From assembly GCA_963725035.1 (NCBI GenBank), contig CAVRWX010000001.1, positions 1 through 64,000 on the forward strand: 64,000 nt of DNA, in the 5' to 3' direction. This DNA comes from JALZKA01 sp963725035 (GTDB lineage: Bacteria; Actinomycetota; Thermoleophilia; Solirubrobacterales; 70-9). The first letter of the stretch is position 1. Every line of letters starts with the position of its first letter. Shown here piece after piece: positions 33,162 through 42,141 of the stretch. A model generated the notes under the pieces. That model was not told the DNA's origin, ran no database searches, and worked only from the letters and a program-made list of their open reading frames with translations. Made by a program: the position numbers and the translations under genes.

Positions 33162-34060
33162 TTAACCCAGGCGCTCCAGGGAATCCATGAGCGGCGCTGC
33201 GACGTGGTTGCCCTCGTCGCGAAGCTCGGCGAGGGTTCGCTCGTAACGACGCTTTACCCGGGCGCGGCCGATCGCCCCAGCTCCTTCGGCCCAGCGCCCC
33301 CGGTGCATGCCGGACGCGCTCATCTGACCGTCGAAGAATTCGTGCATCCCGTCGTCCGGCTCGACGCCCAAGAAAGCGCAGAGGCCGGCGAGGCTCTCCT
33401 CCCGGCGGCCGGCGACGAGGTCGTCCAGGACGATCAGGTGGAAGCGGTCGGCCGGCAGCCCGTACTCCGCGCCGTCCTCGACGCCCGAGATGCCGCGATC
33501 GATCCAGCGCAGGCGGTCCGCCCACCAGCCGATGCCCTTGATCACGTCGTCGGGCCCCCACGTCTTGGTCGTGACCGACGAGGCCGCGTCGCGGCCGTCG
33601 CGCACCGTGTGGATCACCTTGGCTTCGGGAAAGAGGCGGCGGAGGATCTGCGCCTCACGCACGTTGTGGGAGCTCATCTCGACGAGCCCAGGCTTGCCTT
33701 CATCCTCGGCGAGCGGCCACAGGAGATCGAGGTAGAGGCGCCTGCTCGCCGCGATCGGATCCGAGTGATACGTCGACTCAAACGTCTCGAGCGCCTCGTC
33801 GAACTGCGAGCGGTACATGAGCGAGTAGAGCCCCCTCGGCTGCTCGTCGACCCTGATCCGGTGCCACCAGAAGTCCCGGAGCTTCTCCATGAAGCCTCCG
33901 AGCGATACGCGGCCCTCGAGCAGGTCGGGCAGGCCGCGCTTGTTGCAGTGAAACCGCGCCTCGATCGGAACGTCGGCGAACGCGCCATGCTCGCCGAGCA
34001 GGCGGCCCACGATGTGGGTGCCGCTGCGGCCCGTACCGCCGACGAAGACGAGCGAGCCGG
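33162..34060 (-). CDS. Sulfotransferase (second of three), 5' end disturbed
   Basis: About 290 residues closely related to the gene upstream. The PAPS loop VFVGGTGRSGTHIV is in frame, and further motifs are VIHTVRDGRDAASSV and GIGWWADRLRWIDRG. No ATG, GTG or TTG is in frame before the PAPS loop back to the previous gene's stop. An ATG one frame away (34102) would give MRRVTVPGTPAHNSPA joining the loop if one base were missing near 34056. The 13-bp repeat at 34076-34088 lies inside this leader. Start coordinates are therefore approximate. Confidence 0.8.
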
Positions 34061-34075
34061 CGAATTGTGAGCGGG

Positions 34076-34138
34076 GGTGCCTGGCACCGTCACGCGACGC
34101 ATTCGTAGTTCGAATCGGTGTCTGAGGTGCCTGGCACC
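34076..34138. repeat. Two GGTGCCTGGCACC palindromes in a near-direct repeat
   Basis: GGTGCCTGGCACC occurs at 34076-34088 and 34126-34138. Each is followed by a similar 20-25 bp stretch (TCACGCGACGCATTCGTAGT and TCACGCTCCGCGCTCGTAGT). The second unit includes the stop codon of the upstream sulfotransferase gene; the first may be a partial copy of that gene end. Confidence 0.8.
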
Positions 34139-34139
34139 A

Positions 34140-35093
34140 TCACGCTCCGCGCTCGTAGTTTCTGCGCAGGAGGGCAGCGCAGTGGTAGCCCTCACGCTCG
34201 ATGAGGTCGAGGGCGGTTTCGTAGCGCGAGACGACCGCCTGCTGTTGAGCATCGTCGAGGCCTTCGCGCCAGCGCTCGCGGTGGGCGTTCTGCGCGTTCA
34301 TCTCCTCGTCGAAGAAGGCTCGCATGACGGGATCGTCGCCGAGCCCGGCGAACTCCGCGAGCCCCGCGTACGAGGCCTCACGGTCGCCCCAGACGAGCTC
34401 GTCCAAGCAGACGGCGTGGAGCTTTGACGGATCGGTAAGACCGCGATAGCCCCGCTCGGCCAGCGCCAGCCGCCCCTCCCACCACTCGACGCCGGTCGCG
34501 GCATCGGACGGGTGGTGTGACTTCTGCGCCTTCGAGACCTTCGAGGAGCCTGAGTCCCGGCCGTCGCGGACGGAGTGGACGAAGAGCGCCTCGGGGAAGA
34601 TCAGCTCGAGGCCGCGCGCGGAGGCGATCGTGAAGCAGCTCATCTCGACCAGCCCGGGCTTGCCTTCGCGGAGCGGCCCCAGGAGGTCGAAGAAGAGCTC
34701 GCGGCTCGCGGCCACGATCTCGGGGCGGGTGCCGTCATCGATTCCGGCTGTCGCATCCTCGAAGCGGCGGGCGGCGGCCTCGAACGCATCCTTGTCAATG
34801 ATCTTGTGAAGCCCGCGCTCCTTGCCCTCACCCCGGGCGCGCCAGCGCGCGCGGACCAGCGCCTTCTCGCCGACGCGGACGCGGTGCCACCAGTAGCGCC
34901 TTAGCTTGGTCAGAAATGCGGAAGGCGTCGCCGCGCCCGTGACGACCTCGGAGAGCCCCTTCGGGTTCGAGTGAAAGCGGCACTCGATCGGGATCGGATG
35001 CAGGGTCGGGTGGTGGCCGATCAGCTCGGCCACGATGTGCGTGCCGCTACGGCCCGTGCCGCCGACGAAGATGAGGGGGGAAGGTTCGGTCAT
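34140..35093 (-). CDS. Sulfotransferase (third of three)
   Basis: 317 residues. The PAPS loop is LIFVGGTGRSGTHIVAELIG at the N-terminus; LFVHSVRDGRDSGSSKVSKA is the 3'-phosphate loop. GVEWWEGRLALAERGYRG aligns with the neighbour's GIGWWADRLRWIDRG, so the two genes are paralogues from a local duplication. It overlaps the membrane protein upstream by 4 bp (ATGA). Confidence 0.9.
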   Translation of the reverse strand: MTEPSPLIFVGGTGRSGTHIVAELIGHHPTLHPIPIECRFHSNPKGLSEVVTGAATPSAFLTKLRRYWWHRVRVGEKALVRARWRARGEGKERGLHKIIDKDAFEAAARRFEDATAGIDDGTRPEIVAASRELFFDLLGPLREGKPGLVEMSCFTIASARGLELIFPEALFVHSVRDGRDSGSSKVSKAQKSHHPSDAATGVEWWEGRLALAERGYRGLTDPSKLHAVCLDELVWGDREASYAGLAEFAGLGDDPVMRAFFDEEMNAQNAHRERWREGLDDAQQQAVVSRYETALDLIEREGYHCAALLRRNYERGA

Positions 35094-37425
35094 CTGTCGA
35101 TCTCGAAGTGGTCTACGTACTCGTCGCAGGCTTCGGCGCTGATCCTGGGCTCGTCCTGGCTAGTGAGCGCCACCGTACCCAGCCAGCTCGTGCGCGTGAC
35201 ACCCAGCGCGCGCTGGAGCGCGCTCGGCTCGTCAGCGGATATCTCGATCTCGACCGGGCCTCCGTCCGTGACGGCCTCGCCCGCGGGCCAGAAGGCGCCT
35301 CGGCCGGCACCCGTGAGGTAGAAGCCCTCGAGCGACGGCGGCAGCTCAGCTACTTCCGCGCCGTCCACCGAGACGGTGAGCGGCGATTGGGAGTGGTATT
35401 GGAGCGAGAGGGCCCACTCGCCGGCAGGAGCGTCTATCTCGACCTCAGCGCTACCTGGAGCATCGAACGTCGCCGCTGGCTCCCAGTCTCCCTGGTCCAC
35501 GGTCGCAGGCGTGTCGAGCACGGTCGCAATGCCGCGGTTGATGTCACCCCCTCCGCACTCGAGCAGCACACCTGGATCGCCTGCTTCTTCAAACACTCGG
35601 GTGGGCGGCGTATCCCCTGTCCGCTCCCACAGGACGTACTCGCCCTCACGGGCGACCTCTTCGAAGCTCGGGCGGCGGCGTGGACGCATACGCGGCCGCG
35701 GTCGTGATCGCGAAGTCGTAGTTGTCGAGCTTCGACGGGCTCGAGCGTGTCGAAGTCCATCGCAAGGCCCTGCTGCCACGTCTTCTCGGGGCGCGCGTCG
35801 ACGTCCTGCGGCACGTAACCGCCGGGGCTCTCGGCCAGGGTGCCGCGGAGCCAGTAGCCCGCGAAGCGGTCGACCCCGAGGAAGACGACGGATCCGCCGT
35901 CGATCTGCTCGGCCAGCGCTCGCAGGTCGTCGTCGCCGCGGTCGTTGAAGCCGACTGGCGCAGCGCGAAGCGCGAGGAAGGTCGAAGCCAGCGCCAACGC
36001 ACAGAACACGGCGCCGGCGGCTTGGCGGACGAGAGCGCCCAGTTCCCTGCCTGGGGCGAGCAGCCACCGCACCGTCACGAGCATCGCGATCGGTGCCAGG
36101 ACGCATAGCGCCTTCGCCTCGACGTGGATCTCAGCGAACGGCCGCGCGAGGGCGTAGACGAAGGCAGTTGCCGCCAGAACGGAGATAAGCGCCCACTCGC
36201 GCTTGCGCAGGAGCGAAAGCGTCGCGCCCAGAACACAGAACCCGGCGAACAGCGTCGCGAGGAGCGAACCGTCCACATCCCCTCGAACGACGCGGAAGTC
36301 GCCCTCGGGCCAGATCCCCAGCGCCTCGCCGGGGAACACGGGCGACGAGAGGCGTCCGCTCGAGCCCTGGACCTCGTCGATCTTGTCGATGAAGTCGCGG
36401 GCCGGGCCGATCACGATCAGCGCCAGCGCAACCAGCGCCAGGGCGCCGCCGATGAGAAGCCCGCGATGATCGCTGGCTGCCGCTCTCGCCCGCGAGAGGT
36501 CAATCGTCCCGTTCCCAAAGCCGACCGTGAGGATCGCCCAGACCGGGATCGCGACCGCGAACCAGACGCCGCCGGGGATCGAGAAGGTGAAGACGGACGC
36601 TGCGGCAAGGACGGCGATCACTCCCACGACCGCGCGCGCCGGGGGCGCCTCCCGGTCCTCGTCCTTTCGCCTCAGCGCCAGGTGAAGGACGATCGCAAGC
36701 GCCACCACGAGCATCGCCATCACCGTCTCCTTGAAGCCGGACTGGGCAAGGAACGACGCGCCGAGATACGGCAGGCCGGTGAGGCCGGCCGCCAGGCCGC
36801 GGCGCCAAGGCGGCAGGCCGCCCAGGAGCGACAGGGCGGCGAGCGCGGTCAGGGCCGGAATTGCGACGAGCAGGCCGTTGAAGGTGTCGACGAGGTTGAC
36901 CGTCGTGCCCTCCGACACGCTCGCCGCCAGCGCCTGCGGGCCGACCGGGTATCCCACGGAGACGGCGTTCGGCTGAGGACCGAATCCGTCGGCCAGCCAA
37001 TCGGCCCAGTAGAGCTGGGCGGCCTGGTCGTTCGTGTAGATGCCCTCACCCAGGACGCCCGTCTGCTCGTTGAAGAGGAAGGGAAGACAGGCGACCGCGA
37101 TGACGGCCGGCACGACGCAGAGCGCGACCAGGTGCTGCGCGCGCGGGCGGTTCGGGTCTGCGGCGTGCTCACCGTGGGCTCGCTGGGGCGTCGCCCGGCG
37201 CGTCACGACCGCGCACGCGATCGCGACGACGGCCAGGATCACGGCCGCCGTGAGCCCCCGTCCGGGCAGGCGGACCAGGAACGGAGCGACGACTACCAGC
37301 GCCGCGAATCCAACCGCGCCCGCGACCCATTCTGGGCGCTTCCAGCCCAAGGCCAGCATCAGCGCCCTTCCGATGACTACCGACGAAAGGACGATGAGGA
37401 CGGCCGCGAGAAGCGTGCCGAGCAT
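35090..37425 (-). CDS. Large membrane protein, GT-C-like, with C-terminal extracytoplasmic domain; two frame breaks
   Basis: From ATG 37425, about 13-15 hydrophobic segments fill the first 530 residues (MLGTLLAAVLIVLSSVVIG, LVALCVVPAVIAVACLPFLF). The loop NDQAAQLYWADWLADGFGPQ after the first helices is where GT-C enzymes bind lipid-linked donors, but no firm family assignment is possible. The C-terminal 200 residues are soluble (SLQYHSQSPLTVSVDGAEVA, TSQDEPRISAEACDEYVDH). Frame breaks lie near 35735 and 35670: joining gives DTLEP-SKLDNYDFAITTAA and YASTPPPSFEEVAREGEYVL. Stop overlaps the sulfotransferase start. Confidence 0.7.
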
Positions 37426-39674
37426 CAGTACCCCTCTTCGCCTTCGGTGCCGACCCGGGTGCCCGAGCCTGGGGGCGGCTGGTTCGCGAGCGGGTCCTCG
37501 TTCACGGAGTCGCCGTCGAGCTCGGACGGCTCGAGATCGGGGAGGTTTCCGCACGCCGCCGGGTCGAGAGGCTCGTCGATGCGAAAGACGCTGACCGGAC
37601 CGTTGCGCAGCACCTCGGAGGCGCCGGGGTCCTTACGCGTCCACAGTGCCTCCTTGGTATCGGTTAGCCCCAGCGGCTGGTAAGGGTCATAAAGCGTCAC
37701 CACGTACGTGTACTCGCCGTCGTTCACCTCGGAGCGCCAGGTCTCGCAATCCGGGATCCGCTCGTACGCACTGTGCTCGCCCTCGATCCCAAGCCACTGG
37801 ACGTGGTTCGAGAGGTCGTACCCCGAGAACGCGTACTGGTTGAAGACGCCGCGCACTCCGGAGATGGCGATGCGCTCGTCGGTCACGGTGTTCGCCCACC
37901 GGACCGCCTCGGCCAGGCGGAGCTGCGGGCTCAGATCCTCGTAGCGGCGCTCCAGGTAGTGCCGCTGGACCGCGAAGCCCGCGGCCACCGCGGCGAGCCC
38001 GACAGCCGCGACGACCGCGATCACCCGGCCGCGCGGTGCTTGCGGCCCCACGTATCCGCGCCCCTTCGCCCAAGCGGCGCCGCCGAAGAGACAGAGGACG
38101 AGGATGCCGGTCGCGATCGCACCCTTCGCGTGGGTGCCGTGTGACCACTGGACGATGGTGAGCGTGGTGAAGAGAGCGACGCCGCCGAGGCCGAACAGCC
38201 AGACCGACCGGGCCCGCGGAGTGGCGCGGAACGCCGGAAGGAGCGGCAGGATCGCCAGGCCGATCGCCGCGGCCGGCGCCAGATAGCGGATGTTCCACTC
38301 GAACGCGATCGGCTCGCCCTGCTCCCCCCCGGCCGTAAGCGGCGTGAAGACGTATGCCAAGGCGGTGAGGACGGCCACCCCGCCGAGCGCGCGCAGGATC
38401 GGCTCTCGTCCCTTCCAGAGGGCGTAGACGCCACCGCCCACCGTTGCGATCAGGACGAGCGGCCACAGCGGACCGAGCTCCTCGGCGAGCTTGGGTGCAA
38501 ACCAGTCCCACCAGATGTCAGGTTCGTTCCAGTAGTGGGCGACGGAAAAGCCCGGCCGCAACTCGAGCATTCGCTCTGGCGTGGGCAGCCCGAGCGGCCC
38601 CCAACCCGTGTAGGGAATGGGGTTCCCGGTCGCGACGAGGTTTCGCAGGTACCAGTAGCCGCCCGTCAGGAGCATCGGGAGGCCGAACGCCGCGGTGGCG
38701 CGAATGCGTGCGCCGCTGGGCGCGATGACGATCACGGCCAGGGTGAGGAGCGCGACCGGCGCCAGGAATGAGAGCTTGGTGCCCGCCGCCAGGCCGGCGG
38801 CGCCGCCCGCGAACGCCAGTGCACCGGCGCTCACCGACCGGCCATCGGCCCGCGCCGCGTGGCCGTTGACAAGGAGCGCCGCAGCGCATAAGAGAAGCGC
38901 GACGCCCCCGACGTCGTTGAGCGCCTCGCCGGCCTGGAAGTCGGTCATCGTCTCGGCGCCCAGGACGACCGCTGCACCCAGGAGCGCCTGCGGCCCTAGG
39001 CCGTACGGCCTGCCCATCGCCCAGCCCGCGAGAAGGCCGAGGCCGAGGAAGCCGAGGTTGAGGAGCGGCGAGAGGAAGTCGCGCGCGAAGGTCAGGATCG
39101 GGATCGCGTGAAGGACCTCGGAGTTCGCCGGGTAGAAGGACGCGAAGAAGATCGGGTCGAAGAAGAAGATCTCGCCCGTCGAGCCCGTCTCGACGAACCT
39201 GGACGCGAGCGGCATGTGGTACCAGAGCGAATCCGCCCTGCCCATGCCCCCGGTGATGCCGCTGAGCGTGGGAATGGCCCATCCGGCGAAGATCGCCGCG
39301 ACGACGACGGCGACGATCGGGAGGCCCAGGCGGTGGGCTTGTGGCGCGGGGGGCGTATCGCTTCCGTGTGGCCTGGCACCGGGCGTGGCCGGCGGCCCAG
39401 GGATGAACACCGCGATTGCCGCCACGACCAGGGCGCCGATCAGGTAGCCGGCCTCCGTGAACAACTCGAACGTTCCCAGGAGCTCCGCGAGCACGGTCGC
39501 GAGTGCCATCGTGCCCACCACGTCCGCGACCAGGGCAGGGGAGCCGGTGAACCCCGGCAGCGCGAGACGGCGAAGCCGCACGGCGCAGAAAGCCAGCGCA
39601 ACAACGATCAGCCCGAGCTCGGCGGCGCCCAGGAGGTACTCGCCGGCGCTGAGCGCGCGATCATCAAACATCAC
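37425..39674 (-). CDS. Large membrane glycosyltransferase-like protein (GT-C type)
   Basis: 749 residues with about 14 membrane helices in the first 560 and a soluble C-terminal region. The first large loop contains GGMGRADSLWYHMPLASRFV, resembling the Asp-containing loop of PMT/ArnT-type enzymes that use polyprenyl-phosphate sugars. The tail ends in an acidic, Pro-rich segment. It is the first gene of the sulfated-glycan operon, and its stop overlaps the next start (ATGA). Role as a glycan glycosyltransferase is an inference from topology and neighbours. Confidence 0.7.
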   Translation of the reverse strand: MMFDDRALSAGEYLLGAAELGLIVVALAFCAVRLRRLALPGFTGSPALVADVVGTMALATVLAELLGTFELFTEAGYLIGALVVAAIAVFIPGPPATPGARPHGSDTPPAPQAHRLGLPIVAVVVAAIFAGWAIPTLSGITGGMGRADSLWYHMPLASRFVETGSTGEIFFFDPIFFASFYPANSEVLHAIPILTFARDFLSPLLNLGFLGLGLLAGWAMGRPYGLGPQALLGAAVVLGAETMTDFQAGEALNDVGGVALLLCAAALLVNGHAARADGRSVSAGALAFAGGAAGLAAGTKLSFLAPVALLTLAVIVIAPSGARIRATAAFGLPMLLTGGYWYLRNLVATGNPIPYTGWGPLGLPTPERMLELRPGFSVAHYWNEPDIWWDWFAPKLAEELGPLWPLVLIATVGGGVYALWKGREPILRALGGVAVLTALAYVFTPLTAGGEQGEPIAFEWNIRYLAPAAAIGLAILPLLPAFRATPRARSVWLFGLGGVALFTTLTIVQWSHGTHAKGAIATGILVLCLFGGAAWAKGRGYVGPQAPRGRVIAVVAAVGLAAVAAGFAVQRHYLERRYEDLSPQLRLAEAVRWANTVTDERIAISGVRGVFNQYAFSGYDLSNHVQWLGIEGEHSAYERIPDCETWRSEVNDGEYTYVVTLYDPYQPLGLTDTKEALWTRKDPGASEVLRNGPVSVFRIDEPLDPAACGNLPDLEPSELDGDSVNEDPLANQPPPGSGTRVGTEGEEGY

Positions 39675-39740
39675 TCACGCACCTGCTTCTCGCGGCGCCG
39701 TTCGGCGCCGCGTAACACACGTGAAGGCCTCCGCTGAGGC

Positions 39741-40103
39741 TCAGGGTGCGGAGCTGGCGCAGCCCGCGGCTCCGCCCCGCTCGCAGATCACGACCGAGCG
39801 CTCGTCCGGGTTCACCATGCCCAGGCCGCGCGCCCCGAGCTCGGCGGCGTCCGAGTGCTCGAGCGTTTGCGCGCGCTTTAACAGCTCCTGGTTCTCCTGC
39901 TTGAGCTCGGCGAGTTGTCCCGACTCCGAGCGGGAGTCGCGCCAGGCGTCCACGAAGTTCACGACGGGGTTGATGTAGAGCGCGAGGATCACGAACAGGA
40001 TCAGGACCAGGCTGATGCGCCCGAGGCGCTCCCAGTCCACGCGCGAAGCGGAGCGCCGGGCGCCCTGCCGGCGGGGTGCGACGCGGTATGCGCGCGAGCT
40101 CAC
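39741..40103 (-). CDS. FtsB/DivIC-like septum formation protein
   Basis: 120 residues. A basic N-terminus, one membrane helix (ISLVLILFVILALYINPVV) and a coiled coil (SGQLAELKQENQELLKRAQT) match the FtsB/DivIC layout; LGMVNPDERSVVI after it fits the family's conserved end. It sits next to eno as in M. tuberculosis Rv1023-Rv1024. It helps assemble the divisome with FtsL and FtsQ. GTG 40103 is chosen. Confidence 0.85.
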   Translation of the reverse strand: MSSRAYRVAPRRQGARRSASRVDWERLGRISLVLILFVILALYINPVVNFVDAWRDSRSESGQLAELKQENQELLKRAQTLEHSDAAELGARGLGMVNPDERSVVICERGGAAGCASSAP

Positions 40104-40131
40104 GCATCATCGATTCAACGCCGGGGGCGCT

Positions 40132-41421
40132 CTACCTTCCGCTGAAAGCTTCGATGCCCGGATACGTCGCGGCGCCGCCGAGCTCCTCTGCAATCCGCAG
40201 GAGCTGGTTGTACTTGGCGACGCGGTCGGAGCGCGATGGGGCGCCGGTCTTGATCTGGCCCACGCCCGTCGCCACGGCAAGGTCGGCGATCGTGGTGTCC
40301 TCGGTCTCGCCCGAGCGGTGGGACATGACCGCGGTGTAGCCCGCTTCCCGCGCCATCCGGATTGCCTCGAGCGTCTCGGTGAGCGTTCCGATCTGGTTCA
40401 CCTTGACCAGGATCGAGTTGGCCACCCCGGCCTCGATGCCACGGCCGAGGCGCTCGGGGTTGGTGACGAAGAGGTCATCGCCCACCAGCTGGCAGCGCTC
40501 GCCGACCAGGTCCGTGAGCGCCTTCCACCCGTCCCAGTCCTCCTCGTCCATCCCGTCCTCGATCGAGACGATCGGGAAGGAGTCGATGGCGTCCGCCCAG
40601 TAGGCCGCCATGTCGAGTGGCGAGAGCGAGCGGTCCTCGTGCTCGAGGACGTAAGAGCCGCTCTTGAAGATCTCGCTGGTCGCTGGATCGAGCGCGATGT
40701 AGACGTCCTCGCCCGCCTTGTATCCCGCCGCCTCGATCCCGTCGACCAGGGCCGTGAGCGCATCGCGGTTCGATTCGAGGTCCGGCGCGAATCCGCCCTC
40801 GTCCCCGACGGCCGTGTTCAGGCCCCGGCCCTTCAGGATGCCCTTGAGCGCGTGGAAGACCTCCGTGCCCACCCGGAGAGCCTCGGCGAACGTGGAAGCG
40901 CCGGCGGGGACGACCATGAACTCCTGGAAGTCGATCGAGTTGTCGGCGTGCGCGCCCCCGTTCAGGACGTTCATCATCGGCACCGGCATCACCGAGGGTG
41001 GGCCTGTGCCCGCAACGCCGGCGACGTACTCGTAGAGGGGCTGCTCGGCCTCCGCGGCCGACGCCCTGGCGGCTGCAAGGGATACACCCAGGATGGCGTT
41101 TGCGCCCAAGCGCGATTTGTTCGGGGTGCCGTCGAGGTCGATCATCGCCTGGTCGATGGCAGCCTGATCCGAGGCGTCGGCACCCTTGAGGGCATCCGCG
41201 ATCTCGCCGTTGGCGTTCGCCACCGCACCCGCAACGCCCTTGCCCAGCCACTCCGAGCCGCCGTCGCGCAACTCGGAGGCTTCGAATTCGCCGGTGGACG
41301 CGCCGGAGGGAACGGCGGCACGGCCCATCGCGCCACCGGCGAGGGTGACGTCCACCTCGACCGTGGGATTGCCCCGGGAGTCGAGGATCTGCCGCGCTTG
41401 GATGCGTTCGATCTCGGCCAT
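40132..41421 (-). CDS. eno: Enolase
   Basis: 429 residues from ATG 41421. Starts IERIQARQILDSRGNPTVEV. Metal and active-site motifs: SIEDGMDEEDWDGW (metal Glu/Asp), ILVKVNQIGTLTETLE (catalytic Lys) and MSHRSGETEDTTIADLAV. Converts 2-phosphoglycerate to phosphoenolpyruvate. The nearby order mazG-eno-ftsB-like is conserved in Actinobacteria. Confidence 0.98.
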   Translation of the reverse strand: MAEIERIQARQILDSRGNPTVEVDVTLAGGAMGRAAVPSGASTGEFEASELRDGGSEWLGKGVAGAVANANGEIADALKGADASDQAAIDQAMIDLDGTPNKSRLGANAILGVSLAAARASAAEAEQPLYEYVAGVAGTGPPSVMPVPMMNVLNGGAHADNSIDFQEFMVVPAGASTFAEALRVGTEVFHALKGILKGRGLNTAVGDEGGFAPDLESNRDALTALVDGIEAAGYKAGEDVYIALDPATSEIFKSGSYVLEHEDRSLSPLDMAAYWADAIDSFPIVSIEDGMDEEDWDGWKALTDLVGERCQLVGDDLFVTNPERLGRGIEAGVANSILVKVNQIGTLTETLEAIRMAREAGYTAVMSHRSGETEDTTIADLAVATGVGQIKTGAPSRSDRVAKYNQLLRIAEELGGAATYPGIEAFSGR

Positions 41422-41432
41422 GCGAAAAGACG

Positions 41433-41460
41433 CCCCGCGGCGCACTGTCGCGCGGCGGGG
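41433..41460. terminator. GC-rich hairpin between mazG and eno
   Basis: CCCCGCGGCGC (41433-41443) pairs with GCGCGGCGGGG (41450-41460) at 10 of 11 positions around a 6-nt loop. No T-run follows on either strand, so it may act as a weak terminator or as an mRNA-stabilising element just before the eno start. Confidence 0.45.
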
Positions 41461-41473
41461 ACCGGCTGAGATT

Positions 41474-42139
41474 CTAGTCCGCCGCTTCGCGCGCTTCGTC
41501 TCGCGCGCGCCCGGCGGCTGCGCGGACCGCGAGCTCCGGGTCTACGCCCAGGCGGCGCGAAATCCTCACCAGCTCGAGCAGAACGTCGCCCAGCCACCGC
41601 TCGGCCCGGTCGCGCGCCTCCGGATCCTTCGGCGGCGGCGAGCCCTCGTCAGGCGCGGCGCGGCGCAGGACCTTCCGCGCGTAGAGAAGTCCCGGCAGGT
41701 TCTCCGGCACGTCGGCGAACGGATCGTCGGCCCCCCGGCCCTCCACCTCACGCTTGATCTGGTCCCAGTTGGCGAGGACTTCGCGGGACGTTGAGGGGTC
41801 AGAGGCGAGCAAGCGACGCGCTTCGCTCTCGTCGAACACATGCGGGTGGCGGCGGATGAGCTTCGCCGTCATTCCCTCCGCGACTTCGGTGAGCGAGCCA
41901 GCGCCGCGCTCCTCCAGGAGGAGTGAGAGGAAGTGGACCTGGAAGAGGACGTCCCCGAGCTCGTCGATCATCTTCGAGTCGTCACCCTGGGCGGCCGCGT
42001 CGGCCAACTCATAGGCCTCCTCGACCGTGTGCGGGACGATCGAACGCTCGTCCTGCTCGCGGTCCCAAGGGCATTCGACCCGCAGCCGGCGGGTGATCTC
42101 GTCAAGCCGGGCTAGCGCTGCGGCGGCGTCGCCGCTCAC
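41474..42139 (-). CDS. mazG: MazG nucleoside triphosphate pyrophosphohydrolase
   Basis: 221 residues. N-terminal block RLRVECPWDREQDERSIVPH, metal-binding EExxE in TVEEAYELADA and DELGDVLFQVHFLSLLLEE. It hydrolyses abnormal NTPs to NMP and pyrophosphate. One MazG domain is clear, with a shorter C-terminal part containing the related helices (ERWLGDVLLELVRISRRLGV). GTG 42139 is 2 nt after the foldase stop. Confidence 0.93.
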   Translation of the reverse strand: MSGDAAAALARLDEITRRLRVECPWDREQDERSIVPHTVEEAYELADAAAQGDDSKMIDELGDVLFQVHFLSLLLEERGAGSLTEVAEGMTAKLIRRHPHVFDESEARRLLASDPSTSREVLANWDQIKREVEGRGADDPFADVPENLPGLLYARKVLRRAAPDEGSPPPKDPEARDRAERWLGDVLLELVRISRRLGVDPELAVRAAAGRARDEAREAAD

Positions 42140-42141
42140 TC

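Noticed and set aside
36124..37683. A 519-codon plus-strand frame rich in Arg, Asp and Gly
   Set aside because: Antisense to the membrane protein genes at 35090-39674; composition is typical of a shadow frame.
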